Assembly (NCBI GenBank): GCA_029448655.1
Contig: JACCLO010000001.1
Coordinates: 2,728,001 to 2,792,000, forward strand
Reading direction: 5' to 3'
DNA from: Wolfiporia cocos
Lineage: Eukaryota > Basidiomycota > Agaricomycetes > Polyporales > Phaeolaceae
DNA length: 64,000 nucleotides
Under the pieces are notes generated by a model. It did no database searches. It was not told the DNA's origin and was given only the letters and a program-made list of their open reading frames with translations. The position numbers and the translations under genes were made by a program. This document shows, piece after piece, positions 1 through 8,647 of the stretch (position 1 is the stretch's first letter; the number at the start of each line of letters is the position of its first letter).

Positions 1-276
1 GTAAAAGCACAGTACTGTTAGGTCCCTTCCGCGGCCCGGCAGCCCCTCGTGACCGTGACAACCCAGAACATAAGCCCTAGTCTAGGGGATGGTCGCCGTC
101 GCCTGAGGTAGTGACACAACCTATAGCTAGTACGCCTGGATAGTGTTGTCATGAGTATAGGAGCAACTACGGTCTTCCTAACCTCAGGCTGATTTGTGAG
201 TCTAGTGTTGTTGGCTTGTTGATGACTGTCATTTGCTTGCGAGCCACCGAAGGAAGATACAAGCAATACTGGTATG
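1..276. other. Host-like flank, no gene seen
   Basis: No coding signal was recognised here. The last 60 bases, together with bases 2121-2193, resemble 47947-48090 (shared phrase around TTCGACGATATCGG). This is therefore an older dispersed repeat or paralogous host segment that the TIR element at 277-2120 entered. Confidence 0.4.
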
Positions 277-2120
277 TAAGGCTCCAACCATATAATATAC
301 ATGTACAGAAAATCGGTAAATATATGATATACATGGTATATACATGGTATATACATGGTATACATGGTTTTCAGACATGAGATTTTGAGGAGATCCTGGC
401 ATAGCTATTGTTTTGCTCATATGGTTATGTATATTGTCTCTGCCTTCAGTGACACACTACAGGTATCAGCACTTGGCTGATGTGAGGAAAAAACGGGTTC
501 AAATGTTCATAGCAACACCAATAGCAGGGAATGGCTCAGAAATTGTGCACAATGTGCAAGGTGATGAGAAACTTGCATGCATTAGCATACACTGCGTGAA
601 GCCGCCGGTTTTCTGACCCCCCGAACTTGGTCAGAACTTGATGATTCTGAACAGATTCTGAGCAAGTTATGAGGAAATCCCCGGCGATCTACCGAGCATC
701 GTCGAAATCACAGCAGGAATAGGTGCTAATATTCTGAAGCGTTCACGCCCTTACAAGCCAGGGTCTGCACCAACTGCGGAGTACGTTCGATGCGGCCATA
801 AGTTCGATTAGTACTGACTTGTCTATAGGAATCTATATGGGACAGAATGGGTCGCTCAACATCCAGGAGTGAAGACTTGTGTGTATAAGAGATACTGGGC
901 ACTGCTTCCCGATGCATTCAAGAAGGTGAATAACTACAATCTATGCGATTTATGTTTATTAATATAGGTGCTGTACGCAAAGCGATACATTGAAAGGGCG
1001 GAACAGATGGTGCGTGCTCTCAATTACCGTCACACTAGCTGAGTTGTGATGGGAATTATTATTTTACAGCGCACGGAGAAGGTGGCACTTCGCCATGCTG
1101 ACCACGACTAGTGGCTAGAGAGCATAGAATCGACACGAAGTCGAGTTGTTTCGTGCATTATTTTTGCTCATGTGCATACACGCATTCCAATGAGCTGCGA
1201 TTAGTGAGAGAAATGTTGTATTATTTTTCGTGATGAATGGCTGCAATGAGAATGCTGATGCTCCATTATGTGCTGTGATTCTTGGGGTGAGAGAGGGTGA
1301 TGCCGTATGATTTGCCATTATGTCGCTCATGATATAATGTGAGGTCGCCGGCGGCCAAGCTTTATGAGCTACCACTATATCTGATTATATATAATGAGGC
1401 AACTAGATATAGGGAGGTCTCATTCATTATATACAAGCCTCACTGAACATATAACGACTTTCTGACCGGCCGTTAGCTTTTATTGCCATATATGGCTACA
1501 GAAAGTATTACATAATGCATCTTTACGGGACTTGTCTGTGACTAGCTAGACCGGCAACCGAGATTCTAGGGCCTCATAATTTGGTCAGAACCTCGTTGGA
1601 AACCCACCAGAAACCTCGCCGAAATCGAGCTATTCTGACTATATTCTGGGACCTTGGGAACTTGGTCAGAATCTCGTCGTAATCCGCTCAGAATTTGTAG
1701 ATTCTGATCGAATTCTGAGTGTCAGATAATTGGCGGCTTCACGCAGTGATAATGCATGATGCAATCACTACTTTGTGGCATTATATGATATAGCACAAAC
1801 ATAAATGTGATCTTACCTTCCACTACTCAAGAAGCTAATCAAAGTGTATGAGTCATGTCTTGACATCTTCACATTTGTGCAGTCACCAAAATGCCTAAAT
1901 CTCATGACTGCTGCACCATACAATCTGTAAAACACATAACTACTTCAGGTACATCATTTAGAACATCAGCTGAGAGTCTACTATGATTGCATTCACAATA
2001 ACCATATACTATGTATATACCATGTATATACCATGTACTCGGCCACATGTAAATACATGTATATAGTATATATAAAAAACCATGTATACATGGTATATAC
2101 ATTATATGGTTGGAGCCTTA
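277..2120. mobile_element. Non-autonomous hAT-like TIR element, copy 1, with nested element
   Basis: The ends are inverted repeats (TAAGGCTCCAACCATATAAT at the left, its near complement at the right). They are flanked by a perfect 8-bp duplication, CTGGTATG, at 269-276 and 2121-2128. The subterminal zones are made of TATACATGGTATA-type palindromic motifs. Without the nested insertion at 590-1748 the element is about 0.68 kb, matching the copy at 43567-44253. No transposase is encoded. The 8-bp duplication suggests the hAT superfamily; that assignment is inference. Confidence 0.8.
590..1748. mobile_element. CACTA-like non-autonomous TIR element nested in copy 1
   Basis: It begins CACTGCGTGAAGCCGCC and ends with the exact complement (17-bp perfect TIR), flanked by the 3-bp duplication ATA (587-589 and 1749-1751). 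Subterminal motifs of the form GGTCAGAAC recur near both ends, as in CACTA elements. The related element at 43567-44253 lacks this insertion and so acts as an empty site. No transposase reading frame was found in the 1.16 kb. Confidence 0.75.
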
Positions 2121-2193
2121 CTGGTATGCGACTCGGTGAGTATTCGACGATATCGGACCCTTATGATACCAACTACAAACTCAGCAATTCATC

Positions 2194-2566
2194 TGTCACA
2201 AGCTGATTTCTTTCGCCTAGCCAACGACTAGTGACTAGAGCCTAAACCCCTTATCTTATCTACGCATGCACCTATGCAGTCCCGCACCAAGACCCCAAAC
2301 ACCCTATCACGTGTTGCCAGACCCCCGGACACTCTGCACCGTGTACTTATAGGGATACCTACATTACCACGGACTATCAGCATACATAATAACTATACAG
2401 CAGCCCAACATGTACAAACAGTAGAACAGCATATATACTGGCCGACGAGCAGGGTAGCACCCCAGACTCATCTTGGCCTTATACACCTTGAGTAGCCTCA
2501 GATCAGGAATATGCTTTCACGTGAGTCATATTCCCCTGAGTAGTTGCTTGAAGTGTTGCTTGTGCA
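2194..2566 (-). repeat. LTR-like repeat, inverted relative of 35823-36205
   Basis: This stretch begins TGTCACAAG and ends TTGCTTGTGCA. It is the inverted counterpart of the LTR-like sequence at 35823-36205, sharing the TATATACTGGCCGACGAGCA and CACCCCAGACTCATCTTGGC regions. No matching target duplication was found around it, so it is a degenerate solo LTR or a truncated copy. Confidence 0.5.
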
Positions 2567-2669
2567 TTGGCAAAATGCGAGCTCTCATATCTAGTCCGCT
2601 AACTATTGTAAATAGCAGCTTGGTAGATATACGTAGATACAAGCAGATACTGCGTGCGGGGTACTTGCA

Positions 2670-2793
2670 GGATCAACGAGGATCGAAATATATTTTGTAG
2701 GATCAGCGAGGACCGCAATATATTTTGTAGGATCAACGAGGACCGAAATACTAATTGCAGGATCCAAGAGGACCGACATGTTATTTGCAGGAT
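2670..2793. repeat. 30-bp tandem repeat, four units
   Basis: Four consecutive 30-bp units start with GGATCAACGAGGATCGAAAT-type sequence at 2670, 2700, 2730 and 2760, followed by a fifth GGAT. Because 30 is a multiple of three, the minus strand reads as a periodic ten-residue peptide with a recurring VDPT or LADP core. No other coding evidence supports it. The array abuts the tRNA-like element end at 2794. Confidence 0.85.
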
Positions 2794-3042
2794 GTAGAGT
2801 TTCAGTCAATTATCTTAATCTGCCAACTGGTCTTCGCTTAAGAAATCGCAGTTGGGAATTAGGTTTGCATGACGCACGTGTTGCAAATTAATCTGACGCA
2901 GCCTGCTACTGGTGTAGAAATAAAACACAATGCGCGGGATTTGAACCCGCACACTTGAGGAATTGCTCAGTGACTGTACATACATACGCATACCACTCTG
3001 CCACCAGTACTTGTGAAGATATGTTACAAGTACGAATATCAT
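2794..3042. mobile_element. Truncated tRNA-like TIR element, divergent fifth member
   Basis: The left end GTAGAGTTTCAGTCAATTAT and about 90 following bases match the left ends of the four complete elements at 41715, 44587, 56476 and 57322. The right inverted end is missing. The tRNA-like cargo differs from that of the complete copies (see 2924-3010). The right limit is approximate. Degenerate repeats of CAGATCAA follow between about 3070 and 3170. Confidence 0.6.
2924..3010 (-). other. tRNA-like sequence, Leu/Ser-type boxes
   Basis: On the minus strand there is an A-box-like TGGCAGAGTGG and a B-box-like GGTTCAAATCC in a five-pair T-arm (GCGGG with CCCGC). A TTTT tract near the end could stop RNA polymerase III. 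The acceptor stem pairs poorly, so this is a tRNA-derived sequence and not a functional tRNA. The box sequences and spacing resemble tRNAs with a long variable arm. Confidence 0.6.
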
Positions 3043-3588
3043 CTCTAGTATGCGTACCTACCCAGCGCAAATTGCAGATCAAATTGCCAAAGACTACGCA
3101 TCTTCAGATCAATCTGCTCCAGATCAAGTTGCCGTAGATCAAGCCACCACAGATCAAGCTACCCAACGTTGAGCCCCACAAGATTGGCTACCGCGCTGCA
3201 TATAACGAAACTGCGTAATCGCTCAACCGATACAGTATCAAGGTACTGGGGTGGATCTACTGTGTCATTCGTCATTGGTGCTGTCCATGACAGATCGTCA
3301 GCCAGGGCATGTTCGCACTCTGCCAAATCCATCAAATGAAATCTCTAGCGGTCAACGCTGTCTGCACTTACCCATCCCGACGACGATGCCTGCCCCCGCT
3401 CCCACCCTCCCCCCCTTCACTGCACCCGTTCATCAACCCTCCTGATGACGGTGGTTTCTTGCTCTCCCCTTGCGTCTCGTCCCTCAGTGTGATCACACTA
3501 GCACTACGTTGCCCGCTCGCTTTCTTTGTCAATGCATTCATTCGCCTGGTGGTAGTTTACCTGCTCGCTTTCTTTCTCAATGCATTTC
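3043..3588. other. Intergenic, short degenerate repeats, no gene seen
   Basis: Nothing recognisable is encoded. A roughly 50-bp unit containing CTCGCTTTCTTTGTCAATGC repeats near 3508 and 3562. A third unit lies beyond the solo LTR near 4325, so the LTR landed inside a small tandem array. Confidence 0.45.
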
Positions 3589-4298
3589 TGTTACGGGTCA
3601 AATACCCGTTCATATATTTGAGTCGCGAATATAGATCGTTCTTCTGCACGTAGGCACGTTGCCATATGCAAGGCAAATACTCGTTAGATGCCTTCGGGTC
3701 CTAAGTGAAGTCCTTAGGAGATCGGTTAACATCCAATACGCGTTAGAGGATATAATCTGTTCAAGTGCGAGTCGAATAGAATATAAGACTCGCCTAAGTC
3801 CGAGAAGTCAGTGTGCACTTCGAGGACTTAGTCGTTCAATTGCTCGAGTGAGAAATACTGAGCGTAGTTTCCTACGTTTGAGAACGAGTATAAGACTTCT
3901 TGTTTATACAACAAGGTCGAGCTGAAGAGCTTCGACAATAAGTACATGAGCTTTTATACTACGCTAAGTTTCAGGGGTCAAGTTCGTCCCAGATGTCACC
4001 GCTACTATCTACGCTATAGTATCAAACGTTTGATAAGTATGTAGTGATATGTCTGAAACGATAGATAGAAATGATGATGGCGGTTGAACGCCATCTGTCA
4101 GCTAACGAATGATAAACATGAAACGGGGACAGAGTTGGATCTGTCAAAAGTGAAACACGCCCTACATGCTAATACAACTGGGGATACGCCCAGTAGAGTC
4201 ACGAGTAGCCAGGGGGTTGGTTGCGCAACAAGTCCCTGTATCGTATTCGCCTGGTGATGAGTTCTGTCGATATTCGAAAAATTAAAATAACCGTAACA
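3589..4298 (-). mobile_element. Solo LTR of chromovirus family A
   Basis: This 710-bp sequence begins TGTTACGGGTC and ends CCGTAACA on the plus strand. It is a reverse-oriented copy of the LTRs bounding 5956-14419. A perfect 5-bp target duplication, ATTTC, flanks it (3584-3588 and 4299-4303). This shows a complete insertion followed by LTR-LTR recombination that removed the internal region. It is more diverged from the other family A LTRs than those of E1 are from each other. Confidence 0.92.
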
Positions 4299-4543
4299 AT
4301 TTCTTCGCCTAGTGTGCATGCCCTGCTCGCTTTCTTTGTCAGTCCATACACTCGCATATTGTATAATAGCAGTAAAGCTCACTATGTTGGCCTTGGTTCG
4401 CTCCACGCCATTCATGCGATTGCAGTTCACATGGGGCATTTTGCTCTAGGCTAGGTTAGACAATACTAGTTCTGCTTATTGTCTAAGACAGTTCACTACA
4501 GGCATCAATTCCTCAGAAAGCCAATGAATCACAGTCCTGCGGT

Positions 4544-4877
4544 CCATCGTTGGCCAGGGTATGTTCGCTCTACCCGCTCGTTGCACGCATGGACAGATAT
4601 CTATACCTCGTCAGCAGAATCCCAGTCATCTGTGACGACACCTACTCCAATAAATCGTGGTCCATCGTCGGTCAGGGTATGTTCGCTCTACCTGCTTGTT
4701 GCATGCACGGACCGATATCTATACCTCGTCAGCAGAATCCCAGTCATCTGCAACGGTACCTACTCCAATAAATCGTGGTCCATCGTCGGTCAGGGTATGT
4801 TTGCTCTACCTGCTCGTTGCACGCACGGACCGATATCTATACCTCGTCAGCAGAATCCAACTTATCTGCGACGACAC
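4544..4877. repeat. 118-bp tandem repeat, about 2.8 units
   Basis: Units start with CCATCG at 4544, 4662 and 4780, giving a period of 118 bp. The second and third units are nearly identical (GGTCAGGGTATGTT, TATCTATACCTCGTCAGCAG). Because 118 is not a multiple of three, the array yields similar overlapping open frames in all plus-strand frames, which should not be read as genes. Confidence 0.85.
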
Positions 4878-5350
4878 TGTCACAACTTTTCCGGTAACGC
4901 CCCTCATTATATGATTACTGGGGGTTGAACTCACGACCTAGGGACTCGCCGTCACGTGCGCGCCCTTACAGGCGCGTATGGACCAGGTAGCTACCCAAGT
5001 AGTTACTTAAAGTATATCACATGATAGATTACGTAACAAGTAGTGTGACCGTTTAGGCGCATGCGCACAAGCCATGCGACTTTAGGGCAAGGGTAGTTAC
5101 TTAGCACTACCATGCTTATCATGTATATATAAACCTAAGAGTCTGAGGCGTACTCCTCAGACTCATCAATTTGGCATTGGCCTTAGGGCTGCCTTTACTC
5201 CATGCCTCGCTGCACTCTTCACTCGCTAGTCTGAAGGAACCTCAACCTCAATAACGACTTAGAGACTGGACATCTATGTCGACTTGGTTGTAGGATGCTG
5301 GCTAAAGGAGCGGGCATATGTGTTGAGGTATGACCCAGAGTATTGGGTCA
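4878..5350 (+). mobile_element. Solo LTR of a third family (473 bp)
   Basis: The sequence starts TGTCACAACTTTTCCGG and ends ATTGGGTCA. The perfect duplication GACAC is present on both sides (4873-4877 and 5351-5355). A TATATATAAA box lies near 5128. A reverse-oriented relative is at 46246-46755. No internal region of this family occurs in the window. Confidence 0.9.
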
Positions 5351-5355
5351 GACAC

Positions 5356-5731
5356 CTACTCAAACAAGTTGTAGTCCATCGTTGGCGTTCGTGCTCCTTG
5401 AAATCATCCGGGTAGATACCATTCCTACTGATGCCGTTAGTTCTCAGAAACCCGCCTGCTCACCCATCGACGATGTCCGTCCTCGTACTATCTCACTGTC
5501 CTTGCCCCTGCTCACCTCGAAGGGTTATCTTTATTCTGTGTCCTATGAAGATTCGTTCGTTTTTTAAATGATCTATATACAGCCTGTATCAAATCTTTTG
5601 CTCTTGATGTGTCATTTTCTGACCTTCGTGACGACGTGACATTTTGCGGCGTTTCACATCGTAATCATGACTTTACCTCCTTCTTGCTTTTCTCGGACGC
5701 CCCTCTGACTCCTCATCACTATCAAAACCAA
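5356..5731. other. Gap without recognisable gene
   Basis: Open frames here are short and overlap in several frames. This may be the 3' flank of the interrupted host gene that continues at 5732. Confidence 0.4.
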
Positions 5732-5955
5732 TTAGCTTGTGTCTTTGTAGTGAGCGGCAGTCCCACACCGATTTGGATCACGCAGCTTAGCAGAGGCCAT
5801 CTTTTTGCGCTTCAAGCGGGGAGGGCTATTAATTGGGATAGTGCTGCTAGCAACTGCAGAGCGCTCCACAGGTGTGACCGACGACGTCAAGGATGGTGCC
5901 GATGCTGGCTCGGGTTCTACTTGTATGAGTGCAGTGCCTGATGAGGGCTCTGCGT
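5732..5955 (-). pseudogene. 3' fragment of host gene split by E1
   Basis: Reading from 5955 downward, the frame stays open to TAA at 5732-5734. It gives a Ser/Pro/Thr/Ala-rich segment and then a basic stretch (PPRLKRKKMASAKLRD). When E1 and one TGCGT duplication are disregarded, this frame joins that of 14420-14782 without a shift or stop. This shows E1 entered a coding exon. The function was not recognised. The Ser/Pro-rich segment followed by a basic patch could suggest a nuclear protein, which is only a guess. Confidence 0.6.
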
Positions 5956-6664
5956 TGTTATGATTATTTTAATTTTTCGAATATTGACAGAACTCACCAC
6001 CGGGCAAATACGATACAGGGACTTGTTGCGCAACCAACTCCCCTGGCTACTCGTGACTCTACTGGGCGCATCCCCAGTTGTACTAGTCGATAGGGCGCGT
6101 TTCATCTTCGGCAGATCTAACTCTGCCATCGTTTCATGTTCATCGCTCGTTAGCTGATAGATGGCGTTCAACCGCCATCATTCCTAGCTATCGTCTCAGG
6201 TATATCATTACATACCTATCAAACATTTGGTACTATAGCGTAGATAGTATCGGTGACATCTGGGACGAACTTGACCCCTAAAACCCAACGTAGTATATAA
6301 ACCAATGTACTTACTGTCGAGGCTCTTCAGCTCGACCTTGTTGTATAAACAAGAAGTCTTATACTCGTTCTCAAACGTAGGAAACTACGCTCAGTATCTT
6401 TCGCTCGAGCAACCGAATGACTGAGTTCTCGAAGTGCACATTGACTTCTTGAACTTAGGCGAGTCTTATATTCTATTAAGACTTGCACCTGAACAGATTA
6501 TATCCTCTAACGCGTATTGGATATTATACGATCTCCTAGGAACTTCACCTAGGACTTGAAGGCATCTAACGAGCATTTGCCTTGCATACGGCTATACGCC
6601 CACGTGCAGAAGAACGATCTATATTCGCGACTCGAATATACGAACGGGTATTCGACCCGTAACA
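5956..6664 (+). repeat. E1 5' LTR
   Basis: It runs TGTTATGATT to CCCGTAACA, with the short terminal inverted repeat TGTTA/TAACA. The U3 part holds TATATAA at 6294-6300. The predicted RNA start lies about 30 bp further, at AGCTCGACCTT (6329-6339). Confidence 0.97.
6294..6339 (+). promoter_or_regulatory. E1 core promoter and predicted self-primer
   Basis: TATATAA at 6294-6300 is followed 29 bases later by AGCTCGACCTT (6329-6339). That sequence is the exact 11-base complement of AAGGTCGAGCT just after the LTR (6666-6676). In Tf1 of fission yeast the first 11 bases of the RNA anneal to the primer-binding site. The start site here is inferred from TATA spacing. Confidence 0.7.
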
Positions 6665-6676
6665 GAAGGTCGAGCT
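6665..6676 (+). other. Primer-binding site, self-priming type
   Basis: The bases immediately after the 5' LTR read GAAGGTCGAGCT. They do not begin TGG, as a site for a tRNA 3' CCA end would. Instead they complement the predicted 5' end of the element's own RNA (6329-6339). The same 11 bases occupy the same place in E2 and E4. Confidence 0.7.
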
Positions 6677-6710
6677 TATCACACCCTCACCTACCACGGT
6701 GTAAGGGCAC

Positions 6711-8558
6711 ATGATATTTGGACCAGAATTCCCAGCACGACTGATTGAACTCTTGCCCGAGGACATTCAAGGAGTCTACAGACTCAACCAATACGAGTGG
6801 ACTGACACCATTGGAGCCTTCCGTAACCGCGGAGGAATTGTTGTCATCCCCAGAGAAGATAGGGCATCGAAGTGGGTACAAGTATACCCCTCCGCAGGAA
6901 CGACCGCTTGGGAAATAACACGTGAAGCGTTCGAACGATTCGGAGAAATCCCTCCGATGTCAACCGTGACGTTGACCGAAAACGAAACCGAAACCATCAA
7001 TAGAACCCTCGATGCCGATGGAAATACGAATCAGCCTTCGGGCGCCACAGGAATGGCAGGAATTGAGCGCATCGGAGATGATGGGAGAAATCCTGGAAAC
7101 TTTACAGGAACAGATAACAGCCAGACCGGAGGACAGGACCCTGGAGGATTTATATCTGCTTTTGCGCAGAGTGGGATTGGGTCTATGGCTGGAGGAGCAA
7201 ACCTCTTTGGAAGCCCCCCACAGAACGCACCCGGAATGGGTAGCGGAGGAAATCCGTCTTGGACTAGCCCAAGCGGAGGAATGGGAACGACAAACGCAGG
7301 AACATGGCCTTCAGGCCTATTTGGACGAACCTCCACAGGTACAAGCGGAGGAGGACTGGGAAGAAACTTCGGACTCGGAGGAAGGAATACCCCTCCTCCT
7401 GGAGGACGCGGAGGAGGAACCCCCACAAACCCCGGAGGAGGAAACCCTGGAGGGAACCCAGGGAACCCCGGAGGAAACCCAGGAAACCCGGGTGGAGGAT
7501 ACCCGGGAGGAGGAGGACCCCCAGGAGGGCCTCCACCACCGAATGCGCCGCAGCCTCAACCTCCGGCGCCGAACCCGTACTACCGACCCCCGATGATAAA
7601 GATCAATCCCCCAGACGTATTCGACGGGGAACGATCCGGCATGCAGAACTTCATAAACCAGTGCAATTCCTGGTTTACGATGTACGAAACGTCATTCCAG
7701 AACGACGTTCAGAGAGTGATCTTTATCCTCTCTTATATTTCGAAGAAGGGGAAAACGGGCCAATGGAAACAGAACTATCACCGGGTTTATACGAACCCCC
7801 AGACGAAACGATTCTTCCCGCCTAGTCTTGCACAGTTTGATGCAGACTTCCAGAAAGCCTTCGGAGCCATCGAAGAGGTACAGAAGGCGCGGAAGAAAAT
7901 CCTGGACGTAACCCAGGACAGGAAGGACATCGATGATTATATCACCGAATTCAACAACTTGGCCGGGAAGGCCCAGTACGATCGATACAGCGCGGACGGA
8001 AACGCGTTGCTCATAACCCTCTTTGAGAAAGGGTTACCCGAACATACGACCCGATACATCATCGGCGTTTGGCCGCTACCAGCAACCATTGATGAATGGC
8101 AGTCCGCTGCCTCGTACTATGAAAACACGTACAAGATATTCTTGAAACGGGATAAACCGTTTGTCAAGAAAAAGGCTTGGCAAGCCTCGAACCAGAATAA
8201 CGGACGCACTAGTGCTCCACAGACAACCGCACCAAAAGATCCGAATGCAATGGATGTAGATCGAATGACCACCCAAGAAAGAGATGATCACATCAAGAAG
8301 GGAAAATGTTTCACCTGCCATCAACCAGGACATATGTCGCGAGACTGTCCGAAGAGGCCAAGGAAGCCAGCCCGCCCTAGGCAGACTACTCGAAAGACCG
8401 AAGAAGAAGAAGCCGAGCAAGAAGCTCGCATCGAAGAAGTCTCTGAGGAAGAAACTGAATACATCACCGCCAACAGAGCGGTCACAGCAATTAGGGCTCT
8501 GAAAGCCAAGAACCCCGAGCTCCTAGCACGGCTCGTAGAAGAACAGGATTTTGCCTAG
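6711..8558 (+). CDS. gag: Gag polyprotein, family A (E1)
   Basis: A 615-residue structural protein expected to form cytoplasmic virus-like particles and package the element RNA. Residues about 150-285 are an unusual Gly/Pro/Asn-rich tract with NPGGNPG repeats. The capsid-like helical region follows (about 300-480). A single CCHC zinc knuckle, [14 protein letters not shown], lies near residue 532, followed by a Lys/Arg then Glu-rich tail. The first ATG after the primer site was taken as the start; E4 has the same start and length. The gag stop (TAG, 8556-8558) is followed by pol in the -1 frame. The Gly-rich GGA repeats create long spurious frames on both strands between 7000 and 7830. Confidence 0.93.
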   Translation: MIFGPEFPARLIELLPEDIQGVYRLNQYEWTDTIGAFRNRGGIVVIPREDRASKWVQVYPSAGTTAWEITREAFERFGEIPPMSTVTLTENETETINRTLDADGNTNQPSGATGMAGIERIGDDGRNPGNFTGTDNSQTGGQDPGGFISAFAQSGIGSMAGGANLFGSPPQNAPGMGSGGNPSWTSPSGGMGTTNAGTWPSGLFGRTSTGTSGGGLGRNFGLGGRNTPPPGGRGGGTPTNPGGGNPGGNPGNPGGNPGNPGGGYPGGGGPPGGPPPPNAPQPQPPAPNPYYRPPMIKINPPDVFDGERSGMQNFINQCNSWFTMYETSFQNDVQRVIFILSYISKKGKTGQWKQNYHRVYTNPQTKRFFPPSLAQFDADFQKAFGAIEEVQKARKKILDVTQDRKDIDDYITEFNNLAGKAQYDRYSADGNALLITLFEKGLPEHTTRYIIGVWPLPATIDEWQSAASYYENTYKIFLKRDKPFVKKKAWQASNQNNGRTSAPQTTAPKDPNAMDVDRMTTQERDDHIKKGKCFTCHQPGHMSRDCPKRPRKPARPRQTTRKTEEEEAEQEARIEEVSEEETEYITANRAVTAIRALKAKNPELLARLVEEQDFA

Positions 8559-8560
8559 GA
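8540..8560 (+). promoter_or_regulatory. Gag-pol junction, -1 frame overlap
   Basis: Gag ends in EEQDFA with GATTTTGCCTAG, and the pol frame (-1) is already open there, reading through GFCLGG into a conserved [13 protein letters not shown] segment. Family B has the same arrangement (gag end DEQDFE, pol VLPPKSAAHVITS). Both keep CAGGATTTY before the stop. This fits -1 frameshifting or stop-coupled reinitiation. No canonical X XXY YYZ slippery heptamer in the gag frame was found, so the mechanism is open. Confidence 0.55.
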
Positions 8561-8647
8561 GGGAAGCCCACGGTCTTACCCTCCGAGAAAGCAGCGCATG
8601 TAATCACCTCGTTCGAGAAGAATCGATCCCTCTTCATCCCGGTAATC

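Noticed and set aside
4479..4928. Protein-coding gene over the 118-bp repeat
   Set aside because: Similar peptides appear in all three plus frames because the period is not a multiple of three; there are no domains.
7012..7830. Long open frames on both strands over the gag Gly/Pro-rich tract
   Set aside because: They come from GGA-type codon repeats and are shadows of gag; they occur at the mirrored place in E4.
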